A stretch of DNA of 5,882 bases from Planctomycetaceae bacterium (GTDB lineage Bacteria > Planctomycetota > Planctomycetia > Planctomycetales > Planctomycetaceae). Position 1 is the first letter of the stretch. Each line of letters starts with the position of its first letter. Location of the stretch: contig JAESQE010000408.1 in assembly GCA_016765335.1 (NCBI GenBank), positions 1-5,882 on the forward strand, in the 5' to 3' direction. Positions 1 through 5,363 of the stretch are shown here, in pieces. Below the pieces are notes generated by a model. That model was not told where the DNA came from and did no database searches. It saw nothing but the letters and a program-made list of their open reading frames with translations. The translations under genes and the position numbers were made by a program.

Positions 1-158
1 GCGGCGAAATCCACGAACGCCCGGTCGTCCCCGCAGATATCGCTGCAACAATCTACAAGCACATGGGAGTCCCGTTGGGAAGCACCTACGAAGACCACCG
101 CGGCCGACCACACTACATAGTCCAGGAAAACGGACAACCAATTCAAGAAATGGTGTAG
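1..158 (+). CDS. DUF1501 domain protein, C-terminal fragment (cut by window edge)
   Basis: Only the last 51 codons are present, read in frame from base 3 to the TAG at 156-158. The gene starts before the window. The visible text contains ERPVVPADIAATIYKHMGVP, then DHRGRPHYIV, and ends NGQPIQEMV. This is the usual C-terminus of planctomycete DUF1501 proteins, where an ADIAATIY-like helix is followed by a short loop and a GRP...GQPI tail. The family has an alkaline-phosphatase/sulfatase-like fold, usually carries a Tat export signal, and is typically encoded just downstream of a DUF1549/DUF1553 cytochrome-type gene. Those features lie outside the window and cannot be checked. Its substrate is unknown. 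An IS end begins 28 bp after the stop, so the natural 3' end and terminator of this gene have been separated from it. Confidence 0.8.
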   Translation, partial: GEIHERPVVPADIAATIYKHMGVPLGSTYEDHRGRPHYIVQENGQPIQEMV

Positions 159-186
159 AGAGATTGCTTGCACAAATTTTCCTATC

Positions 187-219
187 AGTAGGGTACGCTA
201 TTGCCTTAGGTTTTACCAC
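187..219 (+). repeat. Left terminal inverted repeat of the IS
   Basis: It begins AGTAGG and ends with the core CCTTAGGTTTTACCAC (204-219). It pairs with the complement of 1813-1845 without gaps, matching 27 of 33 bases; the mismatches fall in the middle third. Transposases of the Tn5 group bind about 19 bp at each end, so the conserved inner core plausibly includes the binding site. The outer AGTAGG block would be the cleavage-proximal part. Confidence 0.8.
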
Positions 220-309
220 AAGTTGTTGGAAGATTTTACAATTGTTCATTTTCTTTTGCCAGCCGGGATGGGTGTAACTTCTGTCGTGGCAAGGAACTGA
301 TTCGCCTGA

Positions 310-337
310 TGCACAGTGTGCATTTTACATTGTAAAA
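310..337. repeat. Two adjacent perfect dyads in the transposase leader
   Basis: Inside the IS and upstream of the transposase there are two touching palindromes. TGCACA and TGTGCA flank one G (310-322). TTTTACA and TGTAAAA flank one T (323-337). Each could be an operator or fold as a small hairpin in RNA or single-stranded DNA. Tn5- and Tn10-type elements often use leader structures to block translation of transcripts that read in from outside the element. That role here is inference from position (about 80-110 bp before the ATG). Confidence 0.45.
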
Positions 338-406
338 ATGTGTCCCCTCACAAGGAAGGCAGATGTATAAGATCAAAACACCTGACCCTTGGTTTTGTTC
401 CTGCAT

Positions 407-411
407 GGAGG
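407..411 (+). promoter_or_regulatory. Ribosome binding site that fixes the transposase start at 420
   Basis: GGAGG at 407-411 lies 8 nt before the ATG at 420. An in-frame ATG further upstream at 363 also has a purine-rich AAGGAAGG (352-359) but only a 3-nt gap. The start at 420 also aligns with the N-terminus of Tn5 transposase, so 420 is preferred. Confidence 0.75.
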
Positions 412-419
412 TGTTGCTG

Positions 420-1826
420 ATGTCTGCACAATTGGATTCGAACGTCACACTTGGACAATCTATTTTTGGAAACGCTCAACTGGGAGACAAGCGACGCACC
501 GCAAGGCTGGTTCAAACATTTGATTTGATGCGTCGCCACCCGGGAGGATCTTTACCTCAGAAGATGGCTTCCCCCGCAGACCTGCGAGCTTTTTATCGTC
601 TGTGCGATACTAAAGATGTCACTCATGTGCAGATCATCGAAACCGTTCGGCAACATACACTTTCAGAAATTCAAGCCAGCGACGAACCAATTCTCATCCT
701 GCATGACGCCACCGAATTGGACTACGATTCGCTCACATCACTTTCAGCTGACTTGGGACAAATCGGGACGGGAAGTCGGTGCGGTTACATCTGCCAAAAC
801 GTTCTGGCGGTGGCTGCTAACACCAGAAAAGTGCTCGGCCCATTGGATCAGATTCTGCATCTTCGCGACAACGTTCCTGAAGGCGAAACATTGAAGCAAA
901 GTCGTAATCGGAGCACTCGTGAAAGCTTATTGTGGCTTAAAGGAACGCAATATTTACCTGCTGACAAACGACTGATTGACGTTTGCGATCAAGGATCTGA
1001 TACATTCGAATTTCTCGAACACGAAGTCCACAGCGGGCGGCGTTTTGTGATCCGTGCTTGTAAAGTCCGCAAGGTTTGTGCTGGTCATACAGATGGCGGC
1101 AAGCAACTCTACTTGAAAGATTACGCACAAAGTTTGCCGGAGTTGGGTAAGTTTACGATGGACATCCAGAAACAGCGTGATCGCAAAGCCAGAAAGAATG
1201 CAAAGTTTATTGTTCGAGGCGGACCGGTTCTTGTTTGTCCGCCACATGCCAGGTCTGGCCATCACGGAAATGCTCCCTTGCCGATGTTCGTGGTGCTGGC
1301 AACCGAAGCCAATCCGCCAGCCGGTGAAAAGGCGACCGAGTGGATGTTGCTGTCCAACCATCACGTGAAAGCATTCGATGATGCGAAGTCTGTCATTCAA
1401 TGGTACGAGCAAAGAGGGATTGTGGAAGAACTTCACAAAGCAATGAAAACCGGCTGTCAAATTGAAGACATGCAGTTCAACTCGACCGCCCGCTTAGAAC
1501 CCGCGATTGCTTTGCTAACAGTCGTAGCAGTCACCTTACTAAATCTTCGCGTCGCGTCACGCCAGCAAGATGCCAAAACACGCCCCGCGACAACGATGTT
1601 GGCCCCTGAATATGTTGAACTTTTAAGCATGTGGCGTTATCGTAAAAATAAAGATTTAACGACACACGAATTTTACATGGCATTAGCGAGATTAGGCGGT
1701 CACCAAAACCGCAAGTCCGACCACCGCCCCGGCTGGCTAATTCTATGGCGAGGCTGGACCAAACTCCAAGCCATGATGGACGGCTACACCGCAGCCATCC
1801 AACTCAATAAAAGTGGTAAAACCTAA
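420..1826 (+). CDS. IS4-family Tn5-like transposase (DDE)
   Basis: A 468-residue transposase, close to the 476 of Tn5 Tnp, that cuts and joins the ends of this IS. Residues here are counted from the ATG at 420. The N-terminus (about 13-70) matches the Tn5 DNA-binding domain, with FGNAQLGDKRRTARLV and later LRAFYRL. The catalytic core follows. The first Asp is D96 in HDATELDY (Tn5 has an equivalent DTTSLSY). The second is D190 in DVCDQGSD (Tn5 VCDREAD). Glu is E336 in the signature YEQRGIVEELHKAMK, which fits Y-(2)-R-(3)-E-(6)-K exactly, with Y329, R332, E336 and K343. The C-terminal part (MALARLGG...WLILWRGWTKLQAMMDGY) also parallels Tn5. No frameshift or lost catalytic residue is seen, so it may be active. 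A longer form from the ATG at 363 would add 19 residues. The last codons (about GKT, then TAA at 1824-1826) lie within the right terminal repeat. Confidence 0.93.
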   Translation: MSAQLDSNVTLGQSIFGNAQLGDKRRTARLVQTFDLMRRHPGGSLPQKMASPADLRAFYRLCDTKDVTHVQIIETVRQHTLSEIQASDEPILILHDATELDYDSLTSLSADLGQIGTGSRCGYICQNVLAVAANTRKVLGPLDQILHLRDNVPEGETLKQSRNRSTRESLLWLKGTQYLPADKRLIDVCDQGSDTFEFLEHEVHSGRRFVIRACKVRKVCAGHTDGGKQLYLKDYAQSLPELGKFTMDIQKQRDRKARKNAKFIVRGGPVLVCPPHARSGHHGNAPLPMFVVLATEANPPAGEKATEWMLLSNHHVKAFDDAKSVIQWYEQRGIVEELHKAMKTGCQIEDMQFNSTARLEPAIALLTVVAVTLLNLRVASRQQDAKTRPATTMLAPEYVELLSMWRYRKNKDLTTHEFYMALARLGGHQNRKSDHRPGWLILWRGWTKLQAMMDGYTAAIQLNKSGKT

Positions 1827-1845
1827 GGGCACAGCCTGTCCTACT
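1813..1845 (-). repeat. Right terminal inverted repeat of the IS, containing the transposase stop codon
   Basis: GTGGTAAAACCTAAGG (1813-1828) is the exact reverse complement of the left core, and the repeat continues out to CCTACT at 1840-1845. The transposase TAA (1824-1826) lies inside the core, so the end sequence doubles as coding DNA for the last residues. This shared use helps confirm that the repeat belongs to the element and is not a chance match. Confidence 0.8.
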
Positions 1846-1863
1846 TCATCGCACTGGAGTAAT

Positions 1864-1885
1864 GTGGATTCAAAATTGAATCCAC
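1864..1885. repeat. Perfect 10-bp inverted repeat just outside the IS
   Basis: GTGGATTCAA and TTGAATCCAC are separated by AA. In RNA this gives about 9 bp with a 4-nt A loop. It lies 18 bp beyond the right IS end and 12 bp before the next hairpin. It has no U-tract on either strand, so it is not an intrinsic terminator on its own. It could be part of the 3' region shared by the converging genes or a feature that attracted the IS; neither can be decided here. Confidence 0.6.
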
Positions 1886-1897
1886 CAATCGAAATAA

Positions 1898-1935
1898 AAA
1901 AGACGTCACCAGCATGGTAGCTGATGGCGTCTTTT
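1898..1935. terminator. Bidirectional intrinsic terminator between converging genes
   Basis: Arms of 16 nt (1898-1913 and 1920-1935) with one wobble and one mismatch flank the 6-nt loop ATGGTA. The stem core is GACGTCACCAGC against GCTGATGGCGTC. The minus-strand copy is followed by a run of six Ts (GTCTTTTTTATTTC); the plus-strand copy has TCTTTTAATC. It sits 41 bp beyond the stop of the leftward lipoprotein gene, which it best serves. Before the IS arrived it probably also ended the rightward DUF1501 transcript; now it ends the transposase transcript. Confidence 0.8.
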
Positions 1936-1975
1936 AATCTTCGAAATCCGTTATGCGGTGCGGGGAGTAGCGATT

Positions 1976-2698
1976 CTAGAAGCCGCCGCCTCCGCCCCCG
2001 AAGCCTCCACCAAATCCTCCGCCTCCACCCCCGTTGATGTTATTATTATTGTTTTGACCGCCACCACCAATGTGCTGAACCCAGACGCGTTGAGCTTCAA
2101 TCGAGTTGTAGCCCGGTCCATAAGCCGGTGCAACGATTGTTCTTTGATCCGCATCAGGATTCCCCAGGTCAGTTAAAATCTGAGCAATCAGGTTTCTGCG
2201 ATAAGAGTCTAATTCTGGATCGGAATTATTCTCGGAACGTTCGATGAGTACCGGAAACGGGGCAGATCGCATGCGAGCTGCAATTTCGAGAAGTTTATCC
2301 TTACCATCTGGTGTTAACTCTGCGGTGGCGAGAACAAAGTCTAGTCGAAACAAAATGAAATCAACGGCTTCTGCGTTCGTTTCCATGGCCTGATAATGCG
2401 CCCGCGGGATAACACCCAGCGGCAAAACTTCTGGGATCGCATGGGAACGGAATTTTCCCGCCCACCAGCCTCGCCAGCCTCCTCTGCATTTGTCGCAGGA
2501 ATCACCGCCCTGTTCACAAGATTCACAATCTTCTTGACGAGACTCGCAGTTTTCCTGGCAGGAGTCTTCACCTTCGGTATTGCAAATTTCACCTGACGGT
2601 TGAAATGGGTTACAATTGGAAGTGGAAGCACAGCCGGTGATTAGGCTCATGCCTAGTACCAGTGCTGCATTTAGCGGTGTCCAGTTTGAACGAATCAT
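1976..2698 (-). CDS. Cys-rich lipoprotein with OmpA-like region and Asn/Gly-rich tail
   Basis: A 240-residue protein I cannot name. The signal sequence runs to residue 22 and ends in a lipobox, I20-T21-G22-C23, so C23 would carry the lipid. Residues 29-71 hold eight cysteines (29, 39, 47, 51, 58, 61, 68, 71) in an acidic, Gln/Ser-rich stretch, followed by the W-rich GGWRGWWAG. Residues about 105-205 resemble an OmpA-type C-terminal domain: LTPDGKDKLLEIA, then YRRNLIAQILTDLG, then RTIVAPAYG. This is pattern resemblance only, and the usual TDxxG...LSxxRA signature is not clear. The tail from 210 is GGGGQNNNNN followed by Gly-Phe repeats to the end. The start at 2698 has an unusual G-run ribosome site (GGGGGG, 2703-2708). 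The gene follows the secretin gene after 215 bp, with its own promoter-like sequence and a terminator between them. Its likely role is an outer-membrane or peptidoglycan-facing partner of the secretin; this is inference. Confidence 0.8.
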   Translation of the reverse strand: MIRSNWTPLNAALVLGMSLITGCASTSNCNPFQPSGEICNTEGEDSCQENCESRQEDCESCEQGGDSCDKCRGGWRGWWAGKFRSHAIPEVLPLGVIPRAHYQAMETNAEAVDFILFRLDFVLATAELTPDGKDKLLEIAARMRSAPFPVLIERSENNSDPELDSYRRNLIAQILTDLGNPDADQRTIVAPAYGPGYNSIEAQRVWVQHIGGGGQNNNNNINGGGGGGFGGGFGGGGGGF

Positions 2699-2773
2699 GA
2701 TTCCCCCCGAGAATCCCTGAATATATGCTCTTCTGTGATGTCATCCCATTGCTTGAGTGATCTTCCTGGAATC

Positions 2774-2789
2774 AACACAACAATGTGTT
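2774..2789 (-). promoter_or_regulatory. Stem-loop at the predicted 5' end of the lipoprotein mRNA
   Basis: AACACA and TGTGTT flank a 4-nt loop. If transcription starts near 2791, this hairpin covers the first bases of the message. A 5'-terminal stem-loop of this kind can protect mRNA from decay. Alternatively the dyad is an operator next to the start site. The 5' leader would be about 93 nt. Confidence 0.35.
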
Positions 2790-2797
2790 AACCGTTG

Positions 2798-2826
2798 AGA
2801 ATAATCCTCGATGCAATGTTTGACAA
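2798..2826 (-). promoter_or_regulatory. Candidate housekeeping promoter for the lipoprotein gene
   Basis: On the minus strand, TTGTCA (2826-2821) is followed by exactly 17 nt and then TATTCT (2803-2798). These match 5 of 6 and 4 of 6 positions of the sigma-70 consensus. It lies about 100-130 bp upstream of the ATG at 2698 and downstream of the secretin terminator. This is where a separate promoter would be needed. Confidence 0.5.
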
Positions 2827-2866
2827 AATCCTATGAACAATTTGTAATAAAGTTTGCTATTCAAAA

Positions 2867-2898
2867 TGCATCAACTATTTATTGAAATAGTCGATGCA
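2867..2898 (-). terminator. Hairpin terminator after the secretin gene
   Basis: On the minus strand the RNA forms TGCATC-G-ACTATTT, loop CAAT, AAATAGT-T-GATGCA, then TTTTG. The one imperfect position is a G-U wobble in minus-strand RNA but an A-C mismatch in plus-strand RNA, so the structure is built for leftward transcription. It begins 15 bp past the secretin stop (TGA at 2916-2914). The U-tract is short and the stem AT-rich, so termination may be partial. Confidence 0.7.
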
Positions 2899-2913
2899 GC
2901 TCAGCGACGTCCC

Positions 2914-5013
2914 TCATCTTTGCTGAGTTATCCCTGCTCTGTAAATCTGCCCCGATTGTGTTCTGACTGGGCTATTTTGATAGTTGATATATTGTGTGTT
3001 TGTCTGAGAATTATTATTCTGTCCGAAAAGCTGTGCTGCATAGTTCGGGCGACTCTGTGTTCTGGATGCCGTTGGTGGACCGGGAACAGGAGTTAACATC
3101 GGCTGCCCATTTCTCGAAGGCGGAGCCAGTGAGCGTCCCCGCTGGACGGGCAACTGTTGTTGCTGTTGCGGTTGCCCAGGAGCACGAATCATCCCAGGAA
3201 CAACATTCATGTGAGGTGAATTCAAATTAGGGGCAGGCATCGTCTGAGTTTGTGGATTCACAAACTGTTGCTGCGGTTGAAATTGTTGTTGTATTTGCCG
3301 TTGTTGTATTTGCTGTGGCTGTATTTGCTGTGGCTGTGCTTGAGGTCGTGGTGTCGGATAGCCTGGAGGCTGATTCGCTTGTGGGATCGGTGCATACTGC
3401 GGTGTTCCAGGAGAAGGATTGAAAACATTGAATCCCACAGGAGTTGGTACGCCGATGCCATTACCAAATGGTGCGAGTTGATAAACCTCCATATCTGGAG
3501 CCCCTTCAGTCATCGCATATCGATACAATTCATAATCATTAGGATGTGTGACATAGTAACCAGGCATTGGCGGAACTTCTTCAGGATCCATTGCACGGAT
3601 GAGTTCAGGAGTTACTAGAATAAGCAGTTCCAATTCGTCTTCGGATGCTCGTTTGGAACTAAACAGGACCGGTCCAATCCATGGGATACCCCCTAAAATT
3701 GGAATGCGTGTCACTTGAGTGCTGGTTTGCCGAGAAAGCAATCCCCCCAAAACAATTGTCTGACCTTCTCGAAGTTCGACAGTTGTTTGAATCGTTCTTG
3801 TGTTCAACCCCGGAATTCCGTTGACTGAGCTATTCGGATCAATCTTGGAAAAGGTCGGATTAATTTGTAAGCGAATCAGATCGCCACGAACAACAGTCGG
3901 CGTCACAACGATGGAAGTACCAAAGCCCCGAAACGATGTCGTAGCAGCCTGAGCGCCACCGACACCGACAACGGTTGGGACAGCAAATTCGCCACCTGCC
4001 AAAAACCGAGCGGGGTACCCACTGAGTGTTGATAATGAAGGGCGAGATAGAATTTTTGCTGTGCCGTTGCCTGCTAATGCATTAATCAGAACTGAGATAT
4101 CGCCATTTTCAAAAATCCCTGAAAGTGTCGGCACCCCTCCTGAGATCGCAGTTGCAATTGCATGGCGACCATCATCAAACAATACATTAAAGTTCACGCC
4201 CATTTCCCTGGCATGTGAACGATTCAGTTCTGCAATTGTCACGTGTAGCATCACTTGGAATTCACCAGGTACCTGCAACATATTCACGATGAAGCTGGAA
4301 AGCAGGTCGTCGTCTTCACCTCGAAAACCACTATTGTTATAGTCTCCAGCATTTCCTCGTCCGCTGCCACCAACACCACCAGGACCGTTTAGTCCCCCAC
4401 GATTATCGATGGATTCATCACGCACAATCTGCAATATCAAAGCCGCTTCAGCTGCATCTCTTGCCTGGCCTTTGACAACCAGTTTTTCATGCAATGGAAT
4501 TAAATACACCTTGCTGTTAGGAAAAAGAATTGCCAGTTTGCGTTCCAGTTTTCCGTAATCTAAACGAACTTGTTCTTCGATGTTTGGATCACGAATTGTT
4601 GTTACTTCATAAATCAGCGGTTTATCATCATCTTCAAACCACAATGTAAGCGTTGTCGAACCAAGTTGGTTTCCGATGATTGCAAATTCATCATCTTCGT
4701 AAGGAGCCACGTCAATAACCGAGGGGTCCGCAATCGCCATGCGCGTTACTCGATGACGAGTTTTCACCAGCTGACTGCGATTCTGAATGATATCGAGCTT
4801 CTGTTCGACCTGGGGCATACTGACAATGCGAGCATCAAGCTTTCGGCTGGACTGCACCGTTTGAAGCTGCAAAGTTCTCGTTCGGTTTTGTGCCAACGGT
4901 TGGCTTTGCGCATTCGCAGGCAGAGCGAAACAAAGTATAAAACCACAAAATAGAGTACTGCTCATGCTGCATTGCACTCTATTAAGTATTGTGTACCTCG
5001 ATGGATTCAACAT
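2914..5013 (-). CDS. Secretin (type II/III secretion, Flp/Tad pilus CpaC/RcpA-like)
   Basis: A 699-residue outer-membrane channel subunit; such proteins form multimeric gated pores for secretion or pilus passage. The start at 5013 (MLNPSRYTIL) is chosen for its ribosome site AAGGAG, 9 nt upstream; a longer frame to 5097 and a later Met at 4965 lack one. A signal peptide ends with A33-N34-A35, cleaved before Q36. Residues about 74-141 fit the pilus-assembly N-terminal domain (MAIADPSVIDV...GSTTLTLWF). About 149-200 looks BON-like (KLVVKGQARDAAEAALILQIV). A Gly/Asn-rich linker covers 203-232. The secretin barrel runs about 240-475, with VPTVVGVG, then TTVELREGQTIVLGGLL, then the signature RIPILGGIPWIGPVLF and ELLILVTPELI. 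From 476 comes a 224-residue tail rich in Pro, Gln and Asn. The mature protein has no cysteine. The length and tail exceed a minimal CpaC-type protein. No CpaB, ATPase or pilin gene adjoins it, so a role in Tad pili or in type II secretion cannot be decided. Confidence 0.93.
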   Translation of the reverse strand: MLNPSRYTILNRVQCSMSSTLFCGFILCFALPANAQSQPLAQNRTRTLQLQTVQSSRKLDARIVSMPQVEQKLDIIQNRSQLVKTRHRVTRMAIADPSVIDVAPYEDDEFAIIGNQLGSTTLTLWFEDDDKPLIYEVTTIRDPNIEEQVRLDYGKLERKLAILFPNSKVYLIPLHEKLVVKGQARDAAEAALILQIVRDESIDNRGGLNGPGGVGGSGRGNAGDYNNSGFRGEDDDLLSSFIVNMLQVPGEFQVMLHVTIAELNRSHAREMGVNFNVLFDDGRHAIATAISGGVPTLSGIFENGDISVLINALAGNGTAKILSRPSLSTLSGYPARFLAGGEFAVPTVVGVGGAQAATTSFRGFGTSIVVTPTVVRGDLIRLQINPTFSKIDPNSSVNGIPGLNTRTIQTTVELREGQTIVLGGLLSRQTSTQVTRIPILGGIPWIGPVLFSSKRASEDELELLILVTPELIRAMDPEEVPPMPGYYVTHPNDYELYRYAMTEGAPDMEVYQLAPFGNGIGVPTPVGFNVFNPSPGTPQYAPIPQANQPPGYPTPRPQAQPQQIQPQQIQQRQIQQQFQPQQQFVNPQTQTMPAPNLNSPHMNVVPGMIRAPGQPQQQQQLPVQRGRSLAPPSRNGQPMLTPVPGPPTASRTQSRPNYAAQLFGQNNNSQTNTQYINYQNSPVRTQSGQIYRAGITQQR
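3290..3334 (-). repeat. 15-bp tandem repeat in the secretin tail
   Basis: Two exact copies of TGTATTTGCTGTGGC (plus-strand text) lie at 3305-3319 and 3320-3334, preceded by a diverged copy at 3290-3304. Each unit encodes five residues of the PQQIQ/QRQIQ type. The repeat is in frame, so slippage by whole units would change tail length without breaking the gene. Confidence 0.75.
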
Positions 5014-5022
5014 CCGAGGCCG

Positions 5023-5028
5023 CTCCTT
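5023..5028 (-). promoter_or_regulatory. Ribosome binding site of the secretin gene
   Basis: AAGGAG on the minus strand, 9 nt before the ATG at 5013. It decides the start over the upstream ATGs near 5097, which would give an N-terminus without a normal export signal, and over the Met at 4965. Confidence 0.8.
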
Positions 5029-5123
5029 CCATGGAGAAAAACAGATCGTTTGACAGACTCGATGATTAAAGCCAGAGAATCCGTTCCCTGACATCACCGA
5101 ACTGACTAACTGTTCTTATTATT

Positions 5124-5171
5124 ACTCATTGATATGAGTGTGTTGGCAGACGAATTCAACCAGACACTCAT
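5124..5171 (-). repeat. Overlapping inverted repeats upstream of the secretin gene
   Basis: ACTCAT (5124-5129) and ATGAGT (5134-5139) form a short hairpin with loop TGAT. The extended arm ATGAGTGT (5134-5141) can instead pair with ACACTCAT (5164-5171). The two pairings are mutually exclusive because they share 5134-5139. In a leftward leader RNA this could act as a switch; on DNA the three half-sites could be a regulator's binding sites. Confidence 0.4.
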
Positions 5172-5314
5172 CAGTTGATAGACATTTTACACGCGAATAT
5201 AATCGAAGCCGGCTGTGTCATTTGCAGAGAAATCCCCTGATTACAGGTACTATTTGCTGTATGGATTGCTTGAATCGACAGTCCCCGCTCGCTGAAATTC
5301 GCGACGAAAAAATC

Positions 5315-5335
5315 AGTGCATACTGAGTATGCACT
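5315..5335. promoter_or_regulatory. Perfect 21-bp palindrome (operator or leftward terminator)
   Basis: The arms AGTGCATACT and AGTATGCACT flank a single G at 5325. Its strict symmetry with a 1-nt centre is typical of a dimeric regulator's operator. It ends just where a -35 box would be for the possible -10 at 5358. On the minus strand it is followed by GATTTTTTCG, which would also fit an intrinsic terminator for a leftward transcript, although no gene needing one lies to its right. Confidence 0.5.
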
Positions 5336-5357
5336 AATCCCTGCCGTTGGTATCGGT

Positions 5358-5363
5358 TATACT
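5358..5363 (+). promoter_or_regulatory. Possible -10 element for the rightward gene
   Basis: TATACT matches 5 of 6 positions of the -10 consensus. The sequence 17 nt upstream (TAATCC, 5335-5340) is a poor -35, as expected for a promoter that needs an activator, and the palindrome at 5315-5335 abuts it. The leader to the ATG at 5553 would be about 180 nt, which is long. Confidence 0.25.

Larger units (their letters stand above)
187..1845 (+). mobile_element. IS4-family (Tn5/IS50-like) insertion sequence, apparently complete
   Basis: About 1,659 bp bounded by inverted repeats at 187-219 and 1813-1845 that match at 27 of 33 positions, including a perfect inner 16-bp core. It encloses a single intact transposase gene reading rightward. 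The length fits the IS50 class (about 1.5 kb) with one gene. The element lies between the end of a DUF1501 gene and a bidirectional terminator, so it entered non-coding DNA and broke no visible gene. I compared the flanks (left ...TTTTCCTATC, right TCATCGCACT...) and see no 8-12 bp direct repeat. The outermost base of each end is therefore uncertain by several bases, or the duplication has decayed. I cannot assign it to a named IS from sequence alone. Confidence 0.8.

Noticed and set aside
361..374. AGATGTATAAGATC resembles the Tn5 end sequence (AGATGTGTATAAGAGACAG)
   Set aside because: The orientation would place the element tip inside the transposase gene, and there is no partner copy. The 33-bp repeats at 187 and 1845 explain the ends better.
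363..419. Longer transposase N-terminus from the ATG at 363
   Set aside because: The ATG at 420 has a better-spaced GGAGG and aligns with the Tn5 N-terminus. The longer form cannot be excluded but is less likely.
954..1460. 168-codon minus-strand frame inside the transposase gene
   Set aside because: It is a shadow of the transposase, which has clear motifs in the other strand.
176..1856. Target-site duplication around the IS
   Set aside because: Flanks TTTTCCTATC and TCATCGCACT share no convincing direct repeat at the inferred ends or with shifts of a few bases.
2900..2927. CTCAGC/GCTGAG inverted repeat spanning the secretin stop
   Set aside because: It has only a 6-bp stem with a 16-nt loop and lies partly in coding sequence; the hairpin at 2867-2898 is the better terminator.
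3290..3334. Tandem repeats as a possible CRISPR array
   Set aside because: The units are 15 bp, contiguous, in frame and lack spacers; they are coding repeats.
3250..3618. 122-codon plus-strand frame opposite the secretin tail
   Set aside because: It is the complement of the Gln/Pro-rich coding region; its Leu/Arg/Trp-rich composition is a by-product and it lacks a ribosome site.
5138..5326. 62-codon plus-strand frame in the intergenic region
   Set aside because: It has a GTG start with no ribosome site, an unnatural Cys/Arg-rich composition, and overlaps the palindromes.
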